NCBI GenBank assembly: GCA_024244665.1
Contig: JAAEOI010000074.1
Span: 1 to 18,134, forward strand
Length of the DNA stretch: 18,134 nucleotides
Source of the DNA: Bacteroidota bacterium
GTDB lineage: Bacteria > Bacteroidota > Bacteroidia > Bacteroidales > GCA-2748055
Reading direction: 5' to 3'
Under the pieces are notes generated by a model, which saw nothing but the letters and a program-made list of their open reading frames with translations, did no database searches and was not told the origin of the DNA. Made by a program: the position numbers and the translations under genes. This document shows, piece by piece, positions 8,743-16,490 of this stretch (its first letter is position 1; every line of letters starts with the position of its first letter).

Positions 8743-10371
8743 ATGAAAACTTTCACTCCCTATCATCTGATCTGCCTGGCGGGCATGATCATCATCTCAG
8801 CTTGCTCCTCCCCTTTGGAAAAACCCAACATCGTATTTATCCTGGCCGATGATATGGGCCACTCCGACCTGGGCTGCTACGGCGCAGAGATCATTGAAAC
8901 GCCCCACATTGATGGGCTGGCGGCAGAGGGACTCCGCTTTACAAATTTCTACAACACCGGCCGCTGCTGGCCCACCCGCACCAGCCTGCTTTCCGGCTAC
9001 TACCCTCACCAGGTACTTTCCGATGAGATACCGGGGGTGGACTATGAGAGTGGGAATTTCAGTCCGGTCAACGAAACCTGGCTCCCGGCTCTTCTTAAGG
9101 AACAGGGATACAGTTGTTACCATTCAGGCAAATGGCACCTTTTCCGAAGATTCCCGGAGCGTCGTGTGATGAGCCAGGCAGAGGTGGGCTTCGATCGCTC
9201 CTACAGAACCCAAGATGGCAGGCACCTAAGGCCCCGCCTACTGTTGGAAGACAGTGACACCATCCCCCTGCCCTCCCCCGAAGATGAGTATGAAGCCTCA
9301 AAGGCGATTGTAGATCATGCCATCAAATACCTGGAGGAGCACAAAGAGAAGAGGGGCAGTGAGCCCTTTTTTGAATATATCGCCTTCATTGCCCCCCACT
9401 TCCCCTTGCAGGCTCTTCAAGAGGACATTGACATCTACAGGGAAAAATTCCTTCTGGGCTGGGATGAAATCCGGATCTACCGTGCTGAAAACAGAGAGGT
9501 ATTAGGCTTTGATACCCATGATGTGTATGACCTGGAACCGGAGCGTTATGCGCCATGGAACCTGAGTCCTGAAGAGTTGGTGACCCAGATCGATCCGGAA
9601 GAGATGGGACGGGCTGTTCCCTGGGCGGATTTAAGCAGGGATCAGCAAGAGTTCCAGGCCACAAAGATGGCTATCCATGCGGCCATGATCACACGAATGG
9701 ACCATGAGGTGGGCCGTTATGTAGATGCACTGAAGGAGATGGGCTACCTGGAGAACACGATCATCCTTTTCTGCTCCGACAATGGGGCCAGTACCGAGAT
9801 GATGAACCGGGCTGATAAGCATACCATCGGGTCTGTCCCCGGCTCGGCCGACTCATACATCTGCCTGGGCCCGGGATGGTCCACCGCAGCCAATACACCT
9901 TTCAGACTGCACAAAACCTGGCTGCACGAAGGAGGGATTGCAACACCCCTGGTTGTACACTGGCCCACTGGCATTAAAGATGCCGGTAGTTTCAGGTCCA
10001 TACCTGGCCACATCACCGATATCGCCCCCACCCTGCTGGAACTTGCAGGAGGAGATCCTGCCGTGCTCAATGGCCGCCATGAGGCTCCCGGGATCAGCCT
10101 GTTGCCCTTCTTCAGAAAAGAGATTCAGATCGACAGGCCGCCTATCTTCTTCCATCACCAGCAGAAGAGTGCACTCAGGCATGGTGACTGGAAAATCACC
10201 ACCATTGAAGAGGGCGGTGAATGGGAGCTCTATGACCTCTCAACAGACCGTGGCGAGACCCGAAACCTGGCCGGAGAAAATCCAGAAAAACTGGAGGAGC
10301 TGATATCACTGTGGGAAGAGCGCAGGAATTCAATTGTCAGCCAGATATCACTCTCCGGCGACAATCCCTGA
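8743..10371 (+). CDS. Lipoprotein arylsulfatase (formylglycine type, S1 family)
   Basis: The 542-residue product starts with a lipoprotein signal peptide whose lipobox is I-S-A-C (Cys21), so it should be anchored in the periplasm or at the cell surface. The formylglycine motif is C-W-P-T-R (75-79) followed by TSLLSGYYPHQ, the form seen in arylsulfatase-A-like bacterial enzymes (S1_4 or a neighbouring subfamily; the exact one is a guess). Ligands are present: Asp36-Asp37 (ADDMGHSDLGCYG), Lys130-His132 (SGKWH), His219 (APHF), Asp346-Asn347 (CSDNGAS) and Lys391. The C-terminal subdomain ends normally (WELYDLSTDRGETRNLA). Length is usual. It is divergent from the other sulfatase across 181 bases, and the two enzymes probably remove sulfate from different positions of the same glycan; this pairing is inference. 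Confidence 0.92.
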   Translation: MKTFTPYHLICLAGMIIISACSSPLEKPNIVFILADDMGHSDLGCYGAEIIETPHIDGLAAEGLRFTNFYNTGRCWPTRTSLLSGYYPHQVLSDEIPGVDYESGNFSPVNETWLPALLKEQGYSCYHSGKWHLFRRFPERRVMSQAEVGFDRSYRTQDGRHLRPRLLLEDSDTIPLPSPEDEYEASKAIVDHAIKYLEEHKEKRGSEPFFEYIAFIAPHFPLQALQEDIDIYREKFLLGWDEIRIYRAENREVLGFDTHDVYDLEPERYAPWNLSPEELVTQIDPEEMGRAVPWADLSRDQQEFQATKMAIHAAMITRMDHEVGRYVDALKEMGYLENTIILFCSDNGASTEMMNRADKHTIGSVPGSADSYICLGPGWSTAANTPFRLHKTWLHEGGIATPLVVHWPTGIKDAGSFRSIPGHITDIAPTLLELAGGDPAVLNGRHEAPGISLLPFFRKEIQIDRPPIFFHHQQKSALRHGDWKITTIEEGGEWELYDLSTDRGETRNLAGENPEKLEELISLWEERRNSIVSQISLSGDNP

Positions 10372-10380
10372 CCTGGTTAG

Positions 10381-10548
10381 CTATCGCATGGCTAATACTT
10401 CAAGGAGTTTTGAACTGATTTTATGCGTCTCCTCAGGTGAATAATTCACATCTCCCTCTACTTCTGAAGGTTCCCGGCACTGCCATAATGCACCTATGTG
10501 CGATATAGAGAACACTATTATTAACAGCGGCTTCAGAAAATTGATCAA
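10381..10548 (-). CDS. Candidate small exported protein or truncated gene start
   Basis: A minus-strand frame open from 10575 to the TAG at 10381-10383 can start at a TTG (10546-10548), giving 55 residues. The N-terminal 20 residues look like a signal peptide (INFLKPLLIIVFSISHIGA followed by LWQC). The rest (REPSEVEGDVNYSP, then EETHKISSKLLEVLAMR) is hydrophilic and protein-like. There is no ATG, and an in-frame stop lies nine codons upstream of the TTG. It could be a small lipoprotein with a poor lipobox, or the 5' remnant of a larger exported protein that has lost its body. It lies downstream of fucI on the same strand, beyond the repeat array. It could also be a chance open frame; conservation would decide. 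Confidence 0.3.
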   Translation of the reverse strand: MINFLKPLLIIVFSISHIGALWQCREPSEVEGDVNYSPEETHKISSKLLEVLAMR

Positions 10549-10667
10549 ATAACGTAACTGTTTACCAGGTGCATATTACCCTGTAATGAAATTGTGTCCT
10601 TCGAAAGTAGTGCATAATTCGGAGAAAAGATTTCGGAAGCTGTCTCAGGAGGTTTATCCCCTTATAT

Positions 10668-10794
10668 TTTCCTGGGGGATAATTTTTCCTGATGGATACA
10701 TTTTCGTAAGGGATATGTTTTCCTGAGGGATGCATTTTCGTAAGGGATATGTTTTCCTGAGGGATGCATTTTCCTGAGGGATGCATTTTCGTAA
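10668..10794. repeat. 17-bp tandem repeat array (7 full units plus a partial)
   Basis: Units start at 10668, 10685, 10702, 10719, 10736, 10753 and 10770, with a partial at 10787. The three central types are A = TTTCGTAAGGGATATGT (10702, 10736 and the partial), B = TTTCCTGAGGGATGCAT (10719, 10753, 10770, identical to one another), and two diverged outer copies (10668, 10685). The order is outer-outer-A-B-A-B-B-(A). No spacers separate the units, so this is a minisatellite and not a CRISPR array. Confidence 0.9.
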
Positions 10795-10879
10795 CATGCT
10801 CAATTGCTGCGCAATAAATGCCCATGTATGGTTAACTGAAATCACCTCTGATTACCGGAGATATTGATGACCAACAGTA

Positions 10880-12661
10880 CTATCCGTAGAGCGGGCCGTA
10901 CGCTTCACAAGCCCGGTAATCAGAACCCTCCTTGTCCATGCCAAAGGCCGACCATGAACTGGGTCTGAAAATCTGCTCTTCGGGTACATTGTGCATGCAT
11001 ACCGGAATCCTGAGCATGGCCGCCATAGCCATCAGTTGCGATCCGAGATGTCCGTATGAGAAAGCCCCATGATTGGCTCCCCAGTTGGCCATCACCGAAT
11101 AAACATCCTTGAAGTTTCCTTCACCTGTCAGCGTTGGGACAAACCAGGTGGTGGGCCAGGTGGGATTGGTCCGGTCGGTCAGGGTGTGGTGCACCTCATC
11201 GGGCAGCTCAATGGTGTACCCCTCGGCAATTTGCAGTGCCGGACCGAGTCCTTTGATGATGTTTATACGGCTCATGGTAATGGGCATCCCTCCTTTTGTG
11301 TCGAAGTTGGAGGAGAATCCGCCACCACGAAAATACTCAGTTATGGCGGCTCCCCAGGTCGTTGTATCCAGGCATTTCCGGGCCTCATCGGTGGTAATGT
11401 CATACCACGGTTTCATGGCCGGTTTGCCATCGATGGTCTGCTCGCCGGATCCATCCAATGCGGATGGCCCTGAGTTAATCAGATGAATAAAACCATCTTT
11501 TGCCTCGCCAGTGAGTTCAAAGCCAGTCACCCTCTTTACTGCCTCCGGACTCCAGTAGGTACGTACATCACTGAAAACCTGTGCAGCCCCGGTGAGCAGA
11601 TGGCCAAACAGCATGGCCACTCCATTCAGGCTGTCATTCTCGGTGGCCAGCATATAGGGCTGACGGATGCCGTTCCAGTCGAAGGATGAACAGAGCATGG
11701 CCTCCATGAAGTCGCCATTGGGAAAGTGGTCGGTCCACTGTCGCTGACCCTGAAAACCAGCAGCAATGGCATTGTGTCCCTGTGCCTCTTCGCCAAAACC
11801 CAACTCCTTAAGTTTCGGGTTGCCCACCATCAGATCGCGTCCAATCAGCGCCATCTTGGCCACAAATTCCCACTCCTCAGCTTTCTTCTCAGCCGATTTC
11901 TGTACTTCCGGCGGATTATAATCCTTGCCCTCTTTACAACTCTTTTTGATCCAATCCATGGCCAGGGTCAGCTCCTCCGGATCGAAGATTCCCTCCTCAA
12001 TACGCCGGGTAAACTCAGACATATCCACATACTCACAACGCATTCCCAGGAACTCTTCAAAGAAATCAGCATCAATTATCGATCCTGCTATACCCATGGA
12101 TACACTACCCATGGAGAGGTAGGATTTCCCTTTCATGGTGGCTACGGCCAGACCAGCTTTCACAAAGGTGAGAATCTTAACCCTCACATCTTCAGGAATC
12201 TCAGTGTCGTCCGAATCCTGAACATCCTTTCCATAGATCCCAAATGCTGGTAATCCTTTCTGGTTGTGCCCGGCAAGTGCCGCTGCCAGGTAGACAGCAC
12301 CCGGTCGTTCGGTCCCGTTAAAACCCCAGATGGCTTTGGGCAGGAGCGGATCCATATCGATGGTCTCGCTGCCATAACACCAGCAGGGAGTAACAGTGAG
12401 ACTCACACCTACTCCCTCACGGGCAAACTTATCCGCTGTAGCTGCAGCCTCTGCCACTCCGCCAATGCAGCTATCAGCGATAACACACTCAACTTTCGAT
12501 CCATCCGGGTTCTTCAGGCTGGACTCAATCAGTGCAACAGCTCTTTTCGCCATATTCATGGTTTGATCTTCAAGCGACTCCCTGACACCGTTCAACCTTC
12601 CATCAATGGTGGGTCTGATTCCCACTTTCGGGGTGGTTCCGATCAATCTGTTTCTACTCAT
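10880..12661 (-). CDS. fucI: L-fucose isomerase
   Basis: It interconverts L-fucose and L-fuculose (and D-arabinose/D-ribulose) in the cytoplasm, first step of L-fucose catabolism. The 593-residue length matches E. coli FucI (591). The catalytic and Mn-binding residues of the family are placed as in E. coli: Glu341 in ATENDSLNG, Asp365 in FSDVRTYW (24 residues on, the same spacing as E337/D361), and His531 in [12 protein letters not shown]. The substrate-loop sequence [11 protein letters not shown] is also typical. It starts 14 bases after the stop of the FGGY kinase on the same strand, so the two form an operon with the kinase first. The bases before the ATG (AACGAAAATATT) are A/T-rich, as usual for this phylum. 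The family assignment is firm; D-arabinose as an alternative physiological substrate cannot be excluded. Confidence 0.97.
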   Translation of the reverse strand: MSRNRLIGTTPKVGIRPTIDGRLNGVRESLEDQTMNMAKRAVALIESSLKNPDGSKVECVIADSCIGGVAEAAATADKFAREGVGVSLTVTPCWCYGSETIDMDPLLPKAIWGFNGTERPGAVYLAAALAGHNQKGLPAFGIYGKDVQDSDDTEIPEDVRVKILTFVKAGLAVATMKGKSYLSMGSVSMGIAGSIIDADFFEEFLGMRCEYVDMSEFTRRIEEGIFDPEELTLAMDWIKKSCKEGKDYNPPEVQKSAEKKAEEWEFVAKMALIGRDLMVGNPKLKELGFGEEAQGHNAIAAGFQGQRQWTDHFPNGDFMEAMLCSSFDWNGIRQPYMLATENDSLNGVAMLFGHLLTGAAQVFSDVRTYWSPEAVKRVTGFELTGEAKDGFIHLINSGPSALDGSGEQTIDGKPAMKPWYDITTDEARKCLDTTTWGAAITEYFRGGGFSSNFDTKGGMPITMSRINIIKGLGPALQIAEGYTIELPDEVHHTLTDRTNPTWPTTWFVPTLTGEGNFKDVYSVMANWGANHGAFSYGHLGSQLMAMAAMLRIPVCMHNVPEEQIFRPSSWSAFGMDKEGSDYRACEAYGPLYG

Positions 12662-12675
12662 AATATTTTCGTTAT

Positions 12676-14145
12676 TTATGATTGTTTTAGTTTCATATAA
12701 AGCTCATATCTCTCTGCTGTGTTGGAAGACTCCTCTCCCGGGAGGAAAGATTTCAGCGGACTGCACTGTTTAACCAATCTCCTGCCCTCTTCCAAATCCC
12801 TGATCCGGCCCATGGCAATAGCCTGAATGATGATATTTCCCAGTGTAGCCCCTTCCACCGGACCAGAGACCACCTTGCGACGACAAATGGTGGCAATGCG
12901 CTGGTTCAGGTAGTCAGACTGGCTACCCCCTCCCACCAGGTGCAGTACCTCAATGGGTCTGCCAGAGAGTTGTTCCAGCCTTTCAACATGGTACCTGAAG
13001 GAGAAACAGAGGCTGTCGTATGCACAAAGAAGGTATCCTCCAAAATTATCCGGAGCAGATTGACCGGTTTTTGAAAAATAGTGGTCAAATGCCTCCTTCA
13101 TATCCTCCGGGTTATAGAAACCCGGATCGTCGGGATCAATAACATGCATGATGGTTCCACCTTCCCTTGTCATAGCCTCCATCTCCGAGAAGGAGGTGTT
13201 TTCGGGCAGATGCTTCTTCAATCCCTGTAGCAGCCAGAGACCCACAATATTTTTCAGCGAGCGATAGGTATTGCCATACCCCCTCTCGTTAGTAATACCC
13301 AGTTTCAATGCCTCATCGCTGATCAGGGGTGTCTCCGATTCAATCCCTACAATGCACCAGGTCCCTGCCGATATATAGGCGTAGTTGGGATCTTCAACCG
13401 GAATTGCAGCAACAACACAGGCTGTATCGTGCCCGCAAACAGCTATACTCTCCATACCAGTGCCCTCAGCTTCAGGAATCACAACCGGTCCAAGCAGGCT
13501 TCCCGGAGCAATTACATCTCCCAGCACTCCCTCTGCAAGATTCAGACTATCAAGTATTTTCGGAACCCAGCGATCTCCTCCTACTTCCAACATTTGTGAG
13601 GTGGAAGCGATGGTCAGTTCGTTGTGTAGTTTTCCTGAAAGCAGGTAGTTGATATAACTCGGAATAAAAAGTATTCTGGATGTTATAGTGAGCAGGGGTG
13701 ACTCCTTCAGGGCCAGTAACTGAAACAAAGTATTAAAAATATAGAAATTGATCCCGGAGCGCTGAAAGGTCTCCAGTTCCGGCATCATCGATTTCCACTG
13801 CTCCATCATACCCTCAGTCCGACTATCTCTGTATGCAACGGGCGTCTCCAACAATTCTCCCTGGTCGTTAAGATGTACAAAATCTACACCCCATGAATCG
13901 ACTCCTATGCTTATGGGTGTTTCATTAGAAAGTTTAACGGCTTTAGCAATCCCTTTCCTGATCTCACTGGTAATCTGCTCCATATCCCACCGGTCGTGAC
14001 CATCGATTTCCACAATCTGGTTGGTGATCCGGTGGACCTCTCCAAAGGATATACCCTCCTTATCGATCACACCCAGCATAACCCGGATGCTCCCGGCTCC
14101 CATATCAACTGCAATACATTTGAAATCTTCTTTTTGAATCTCCAT
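12676..14145 (-). CDS. FGGY-family sugar kinase, probable L-fuculokinase (rhamnulokinase-like)
   Basis: The 489-residue protein should phosphorylate the ketose made by the isomerase downstream, giving L-fuculose-1-phosphate. The first actin-like domain carries the phosphate loop [13 protein letters not shown] (13-25) and the sugar-contact segment [10 protein letters not shown] (81-90). The second carries Asp240 (CGHDTA, the catalytic base position), the motif SAGTW (259-263) and the ATP-binding segment [11 protein letters not shown] (405-415). Sequence style and length resemble RhaB rhamnulokinases more than E. coli FucK, as for other Bacteroidota fuculokinases; the fucose role is inferred from fucI and fucP. 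I place the start at the ATG at 14143-14145, preceded by GAAAGG. The same frame stays open to 14259, but that extension (including FYIYRHLFLIYLAQDLSYLS) runs through the tandem repeats and precedes the conserved P-loop. Confidence 0.88.
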   Translation of the reverse strand: MEIQKEDFKCIAVDMGAGSIRVMLGVIDKEGISFGEVHRITNQIVEIDGHDRWDMEQITSEIRKGIAKAVKLSNETPISIGVDSWGVDFVHLNDQGELLETPVAYRDSRTEGMMEQWKSMMPELETFQRSGINFYIFNTLFQLLALKESPLLTITSRILFIPSYINYLLSGKLHNELTIASTSQMLEVGGDRWVPKILDSLNLAEGVLGDVIAPGSLLGPVVIPEAEGTGMESIAVCGHDTACVVAAIPVEDPNYAYISAGTWCIVGIESETPLISDEALKLGITNERGYGNTYRSLKNIVGLWLLQGLKKHLPENTSFSEMEAMTREGGTIMHVIDPDDPGFYNPEDMKEAFDHYFSKTGQSAPDNFGGYLLCAYDSLCFSFRYHVERLEQLSGRPIEVLHLVGGGSQSDYLNQRIATICRRKVVSGPVEGATLGNIIIQAIAMGRIRDLEEGRRLVKQCSPLKSFLPGEESSNTAERYELYMKLKQS

Positions 14146-14156
14146 GGTTTTCCTTT

Positions 14157-14206
14157 CAGATCTTGTGCAAGATAGATAAGACAGATCTTGTGCAAGATAG
14201 ATAAGA
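14157..14206. promoter_or_regulatory. Perfect 25-bp tandem duplication, candidate operator
   Basis: Bases 14157-14181 and 14182-14206 are identical. Each copy contains the dyad ATCTTG-TG-CAAGAT (14160-14173 and 14185-14198) followed by AGATAAGA. The block starts 11 bases upstream of the kinase ATG and lies between that ATG and the predicted kinase promoter. Two exact copies in direct orientation suit binding of an AraC-type regulator or a dyad-binding repressor; which one is inference. Confidence 0.65.
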
Positions 14207-14218
14207 AAGAGGTGCCGA

Positions 14219-14251
14219 TAAATGTAAAAAACCTTTAGATTTGTGTACAAA
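14219..14251 (-). promoter_or_regulatory. Predicted promoter for the kinase-fucI operon
   Basis: On the minus strand TTTG (14248-14251) is followed after 21 bases by TACATTTA (14219-14226), which matches the TAnnTTTG -7 box at all but the last base. The start of transcription would fall near 14212, leaving a leader of about 65 bases that contains both 25-bp repeats. Confidence 0.4.
14236..14243 (+). promoter_or_regulatory. Bacteroidota -7 promoter box for the AraC regulator
   Basis: TAGATTTG is an exact TAnnTTTG match, 23 bases before the ATG at 14267. It covers the G of the alternative GTG start at 14243, which argues that translation begins at the downstream ATG. No good -33 TTG is seen. 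The box sits inside the spacer of the opposite kinase promoter. Confidence 0.45.
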
Positions 14252-14266
14252 ACAAACATTTCACTG

Positions 14267-15181
14267 ATGTTCAGGTTCCAGGAAATCCCCCCGAAAGGTG
14301 ACCCGTCAGGCAGGGTACAGGAGTTTGAAGAAGTTCTTCCAAGGCTGCTCTGCTGCAGGTACTGGTGGATGGCTGAATGGAAAAGCCAACAGATGTCCTT
14401 TCCCTACTGGAGATTGTATTGGAATCGTTCAGGGCGTGCGTGGGTTGTGTACAATAGGACAATTTACCTCGAGCCTGGAAAGATCGTCCTGATCCCTCCC
14501 AACACCCCCTTTGCCACCGGAATCGATGAATCAGGCGTAGATCAGGATCAACCCTACTCCCTCAGGGGAGGTCGTGTAGAGAACAGGGAGATGGAAGCCG
14601 AACTCACAGCCAGGGGAACTGTGCTGCACATGTTCATCCATTTTACCCTGGGTTATCCTTTCGATACCATCTCACCCGACATTTTCGTTTTTGACGTCAC
14701 ACCTTTCCAGGAGGAACATATCGCTTCCATTACCAGACAGCTTTTGGCCGGACAGGTGAAATTTGATCAAAACGGTAGCCTGGAACTCTACTCCCTGCTA
14801 TTCTCCCTGCTCCACCGCCTTCCAACCAGTTCATGGAGCAACCGGAAGCTTGATCAACGGATCATCACCGGCATCCGCCATATGGAGAAGCATCTCAGGG
14901 AGAGTGAAATCTCAAACCAGGACCTGGCAAACGTGGGGGGTATGTCAGTAAATGCATGGGCCAGACTCTTCAAGGAACAAACCGGGTACTCTCCGAGAAA
15001 ATACCTGGTGAGAATGCGGATTGAAAAGGCATGTAACCTTCTACATCACAGCGATCTGACCATTGAGCAGGTAGCATCGGACTGCGGGTTCTCGGACCGC
15101 TACTACTTCACCCGGATTTTTAGTCAAACCATGAATGTATCACCCGGCGTATACAGAAAAAGTAGTAGTCTGTTGAAGTAA
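14267..15181 (+). CDS. AraC-family transcriptional regulator
   Basis: The 304-residue protein has an N-terminal cupin-like sensor half (about 40-150, with SGRAWVVYNRTIYLEPGK, the RmlC-like turn that precedes a PxxTPF motif here as PPNTPFATG) and a C-terminal double helix-turn-helix: first HTH about 218-239 (DLANVGGMSVNAWARLFKEQ), second about 266-288 (IEQVASDCGFSDRYYFTRIF), ending in the usual SPGVYRK. It is divergent from the kinase-fucI operon, and the 121 bases between them hold overlapping predicted promoters and the 25-bp tandem repeat. It is thus the best candidate for a fucose-responsive activator or repressor of both sides. The ATG at 14267 is preferred over the in-frame GTG at 14243 because the -7 box overlaps the GTG. 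In Bacteroides thetaiotaomicron the known fucose regulator is a GntR-type repressor, so this differs. The ligand is not known. Confidence 0.9.
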   Translation: MFRFQEIPPKGDPSGRVQEFEEVLPRLLCCRYWWMAEWKSQQMSFPYWRLYWNRSGRAWVVYNRTIYLEPGKIVLIPPNTPFATGIDESGVDQDQPYSLRGGRVENREMEAELTARGTVLHMFIHFTLGYPFDTISPDIFVFDVTPFQEEHIASITRQLLAGQVKFDQNGSLELYSLLFSLLHRLPTSSWSNRKLDQRIITGIRHMEKHLRESEISNQDLANVGGMSVNAWARLFKEQTGYSPRKYLVRMRIEKACNLLHHSDLTIEQVASDCGFSDRYYFTRIFSQTMNVSPGVYRKSSSLLK

Positions 15182-15250
15182 TCACTCCCCGAAAGCCTCT
15201 TTTTTCCTATCTTTTGAGGTGTAATCCAAGATGAAAGCAAGCCAGTACAG

Positions 15251-16351
15251 ATGATTTACAGGATCATAACTCTGCTGACCATTATTTCCATGTCGACCCC
15301 CTCCTCCTTTTCGCAGCGAATTGAGGCATCCGGAAGGGTATTGGATAAAGAATCTGGAGAGGGGGTTCCTTATGTCACCATCTATGTGAACGGCACAACC
15401 ATTGGCACCACGAGCGATTTAGATGGCTATTTCAGAATTGAGAAAAACAACATTCCGTGTGAACTGGTCTTGTCTCATGTGAGTTATGAGCTTCAGCGCC
15501 ACAAAATTAGTGATACAACCCAACTCTCCGGATTGCATTTTGAGCTCTCCAGAAGAATCCTTGTCATTGGAGAAGTTACTGTGGTTGGTCAGGGTGCCAG
15601 GGAAGAGTACCTTTCCCTGTTCAAGATCTGGTTTCTGGGCCCTGACCATAAGAAGAGAGGTTCGGTTATTCTGAACGATAGCGCAATACACTTCATTTCT
15701 CTGGAAGGGGATCAGTTCGAAGCCTATGCCAGTCAACCCCTGGTCATCGAACTCCCGGAGACCGGATACCGGCTTAAAATGGATCTTGTTCATTTCAAAT
15801 TGTTTGAGGATGAAGCACTCAAGGCTTATCACTGTTCCATCCGTGGCTACTTCTTTTTCGAAGAGATGGCTGCAAAATCAAGGAGGCATCAGAGAAGCGT
15901 TGCAAGGAAGCGGATCAAAACCTACTATAACTCCAGACTCCATTTTTGCAGGTCACTATATGAGAACAAGCTCCTGGAGAATGGATACCGGTTTGAGCGG
16001 ATCTGTTATGATCCTGTCGAGGATAGCCTGTCCCGGTTCATTCATCGGGACTATACCCGGGGATACCCGGGATCAGGATCAGACAACACCCATTTAATCC
16101 TGACCGATTTTCCCTGCCCGGCATTCAGGGTGATCTACTATTTCAGGGGCAGCAACAAACCGGTCGATCTTACTAACCTGAAAGCTCAGCCATCAGACGC
16201 AGCCTTTTCAGTCCTGCGATTCCTGAATGATACCATCCGGATTGAAGCAACCGGATGGATACCCGAAAACTCAATTCTTTTTGGCGGGGCTATCGGGGAC
16301 AAAAGGGTGGCATGGATGCTCCCGGAGGATTACATTCCCTCCATGCAATAG
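15251..16351 (+). CDS. Exported CarboxypepD_reg-like domain protein of unknown function
   Basis: The 366-residue protein has a signal peptide (about 1-21, ending SSFSQ). Residues about 24-108 are a carboxypeptidase-regulatory-like beta-sandwich: GRVLDKESGEGVPYVTIYVN, then GTTSDLDGYFRI, the same fold that precedes the plug of SusC-type receptors. The remaining 260 residues are unassigned, with a basic aromatic stretch (RKRIKTYYNSRLHFCRSLYE, about 218-238) and no membrane barrel signature. Standalone proteins of this kind are frequent in Bacteroidota and their role is unknown; a periplasmic or outer-membrane-associated location is expected. It lies 69 bases after the AraC gene and 139 bases before fucP on the same strand, so it may belong to the fucose transcription unit. 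A seven-codon ORF (15231-15254) ends over its start codon. Confidence 0.75.
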   Translation: MIYRIITLLTIISMSTPSSFSQRIEASGRVLDKESGEGVPYVTIYVNGTTIGTTSDLDGYFRIEKNNIPCELVLSHVSYELQRHKISDTTQLSGLHFELSRRILVIGEVTVVGQGAREEYLSLFKIWFLGPDHKKRGSVILNDSAIHFISLEGDQFEAYASQPLVIELPETGYRLKMDLVHFKLFEDEALKAYHCSIRGYFFFEEMAAKSRRHQRSVARKRIKTYYNSRLHFCRSLYENKLLENGYRFERICYDPVEDSLSRFIHRDYTRGYPGSGSDNTHLILTDFPCPAFRVIYYFRGSNKPVDLTNLKAQPSDAAFSVLRFLNDTIRIEATGWIPENSILFGGAIGDKRVAWMLPEDYIPSMQ

Positions 16352-16490
16352 GAGGTTGAAAACCTGCAAATCGAGCAATTAGAAAGATTCATTTCAAATC
16401 TAACCTCCTGAGAAACCGATTCGGGAATCAGAAGAAATTTACGTATCATTGACCTCTATTTCACTATACTAACATTACATTCTACTACCC

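Larger units (their letters stand above)
10372..10879. other. 508-base intergenic stretch between sulfatase and fucI
   Basis: The genes on either side converge. The stretch holds a small imperfect hairpin directly after the sulfatase stop (10377-10395, TTAGCTAT / ATGGCTAA, loop CGC, one G-T pair, no U-tract), a candidate small minus-strand ORF (10381-10548) and a 17-bp tandem repeat array (10668-10794). I see no recognisable gene, RNA or intrinsic terminator with a U-tract in the remainder. Confidence 0.6.

Noticed and set aside
10668..10794. CRISPR array
   Set aside because: The units abut with no spacers, are only 17 bp, and no cas gene is present.
10562..10845. Two minus-strand ORFs made of repeated KCIPQEN/KTYPLRK-like units
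   Set aside because: They are only translations of the 17-bp tandem repeat (three units give 17 codons) in two different frames, and neither has an independent coding signal.
10880..12661. L-rhamnose or L-arabinose isomerase
   Set aside because: The length of 593 residues and the Glu341/Asp365/His531 pattern are those of L-fucose isomerase; rhamnose and arabinose isomerases are shorter and lack these motifs.
14146..14259. N-terminal extension of the kinase to an upstream ATG at 14259
   Set aside because: The extension runs through the 25-bp tandem repeats and the predicted promoter boxes. The family's P-loop starts a few residues after the ATG at 14145, which has its own GAAAGG ribosome-binding sequence.
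14243..14266. GTG start for the AraC regulator
   Set aside because: The GTG overlaps an exact -7 promoter box, so it would lie upstream of the expected transcription start; the ATG at 14267 fits better.
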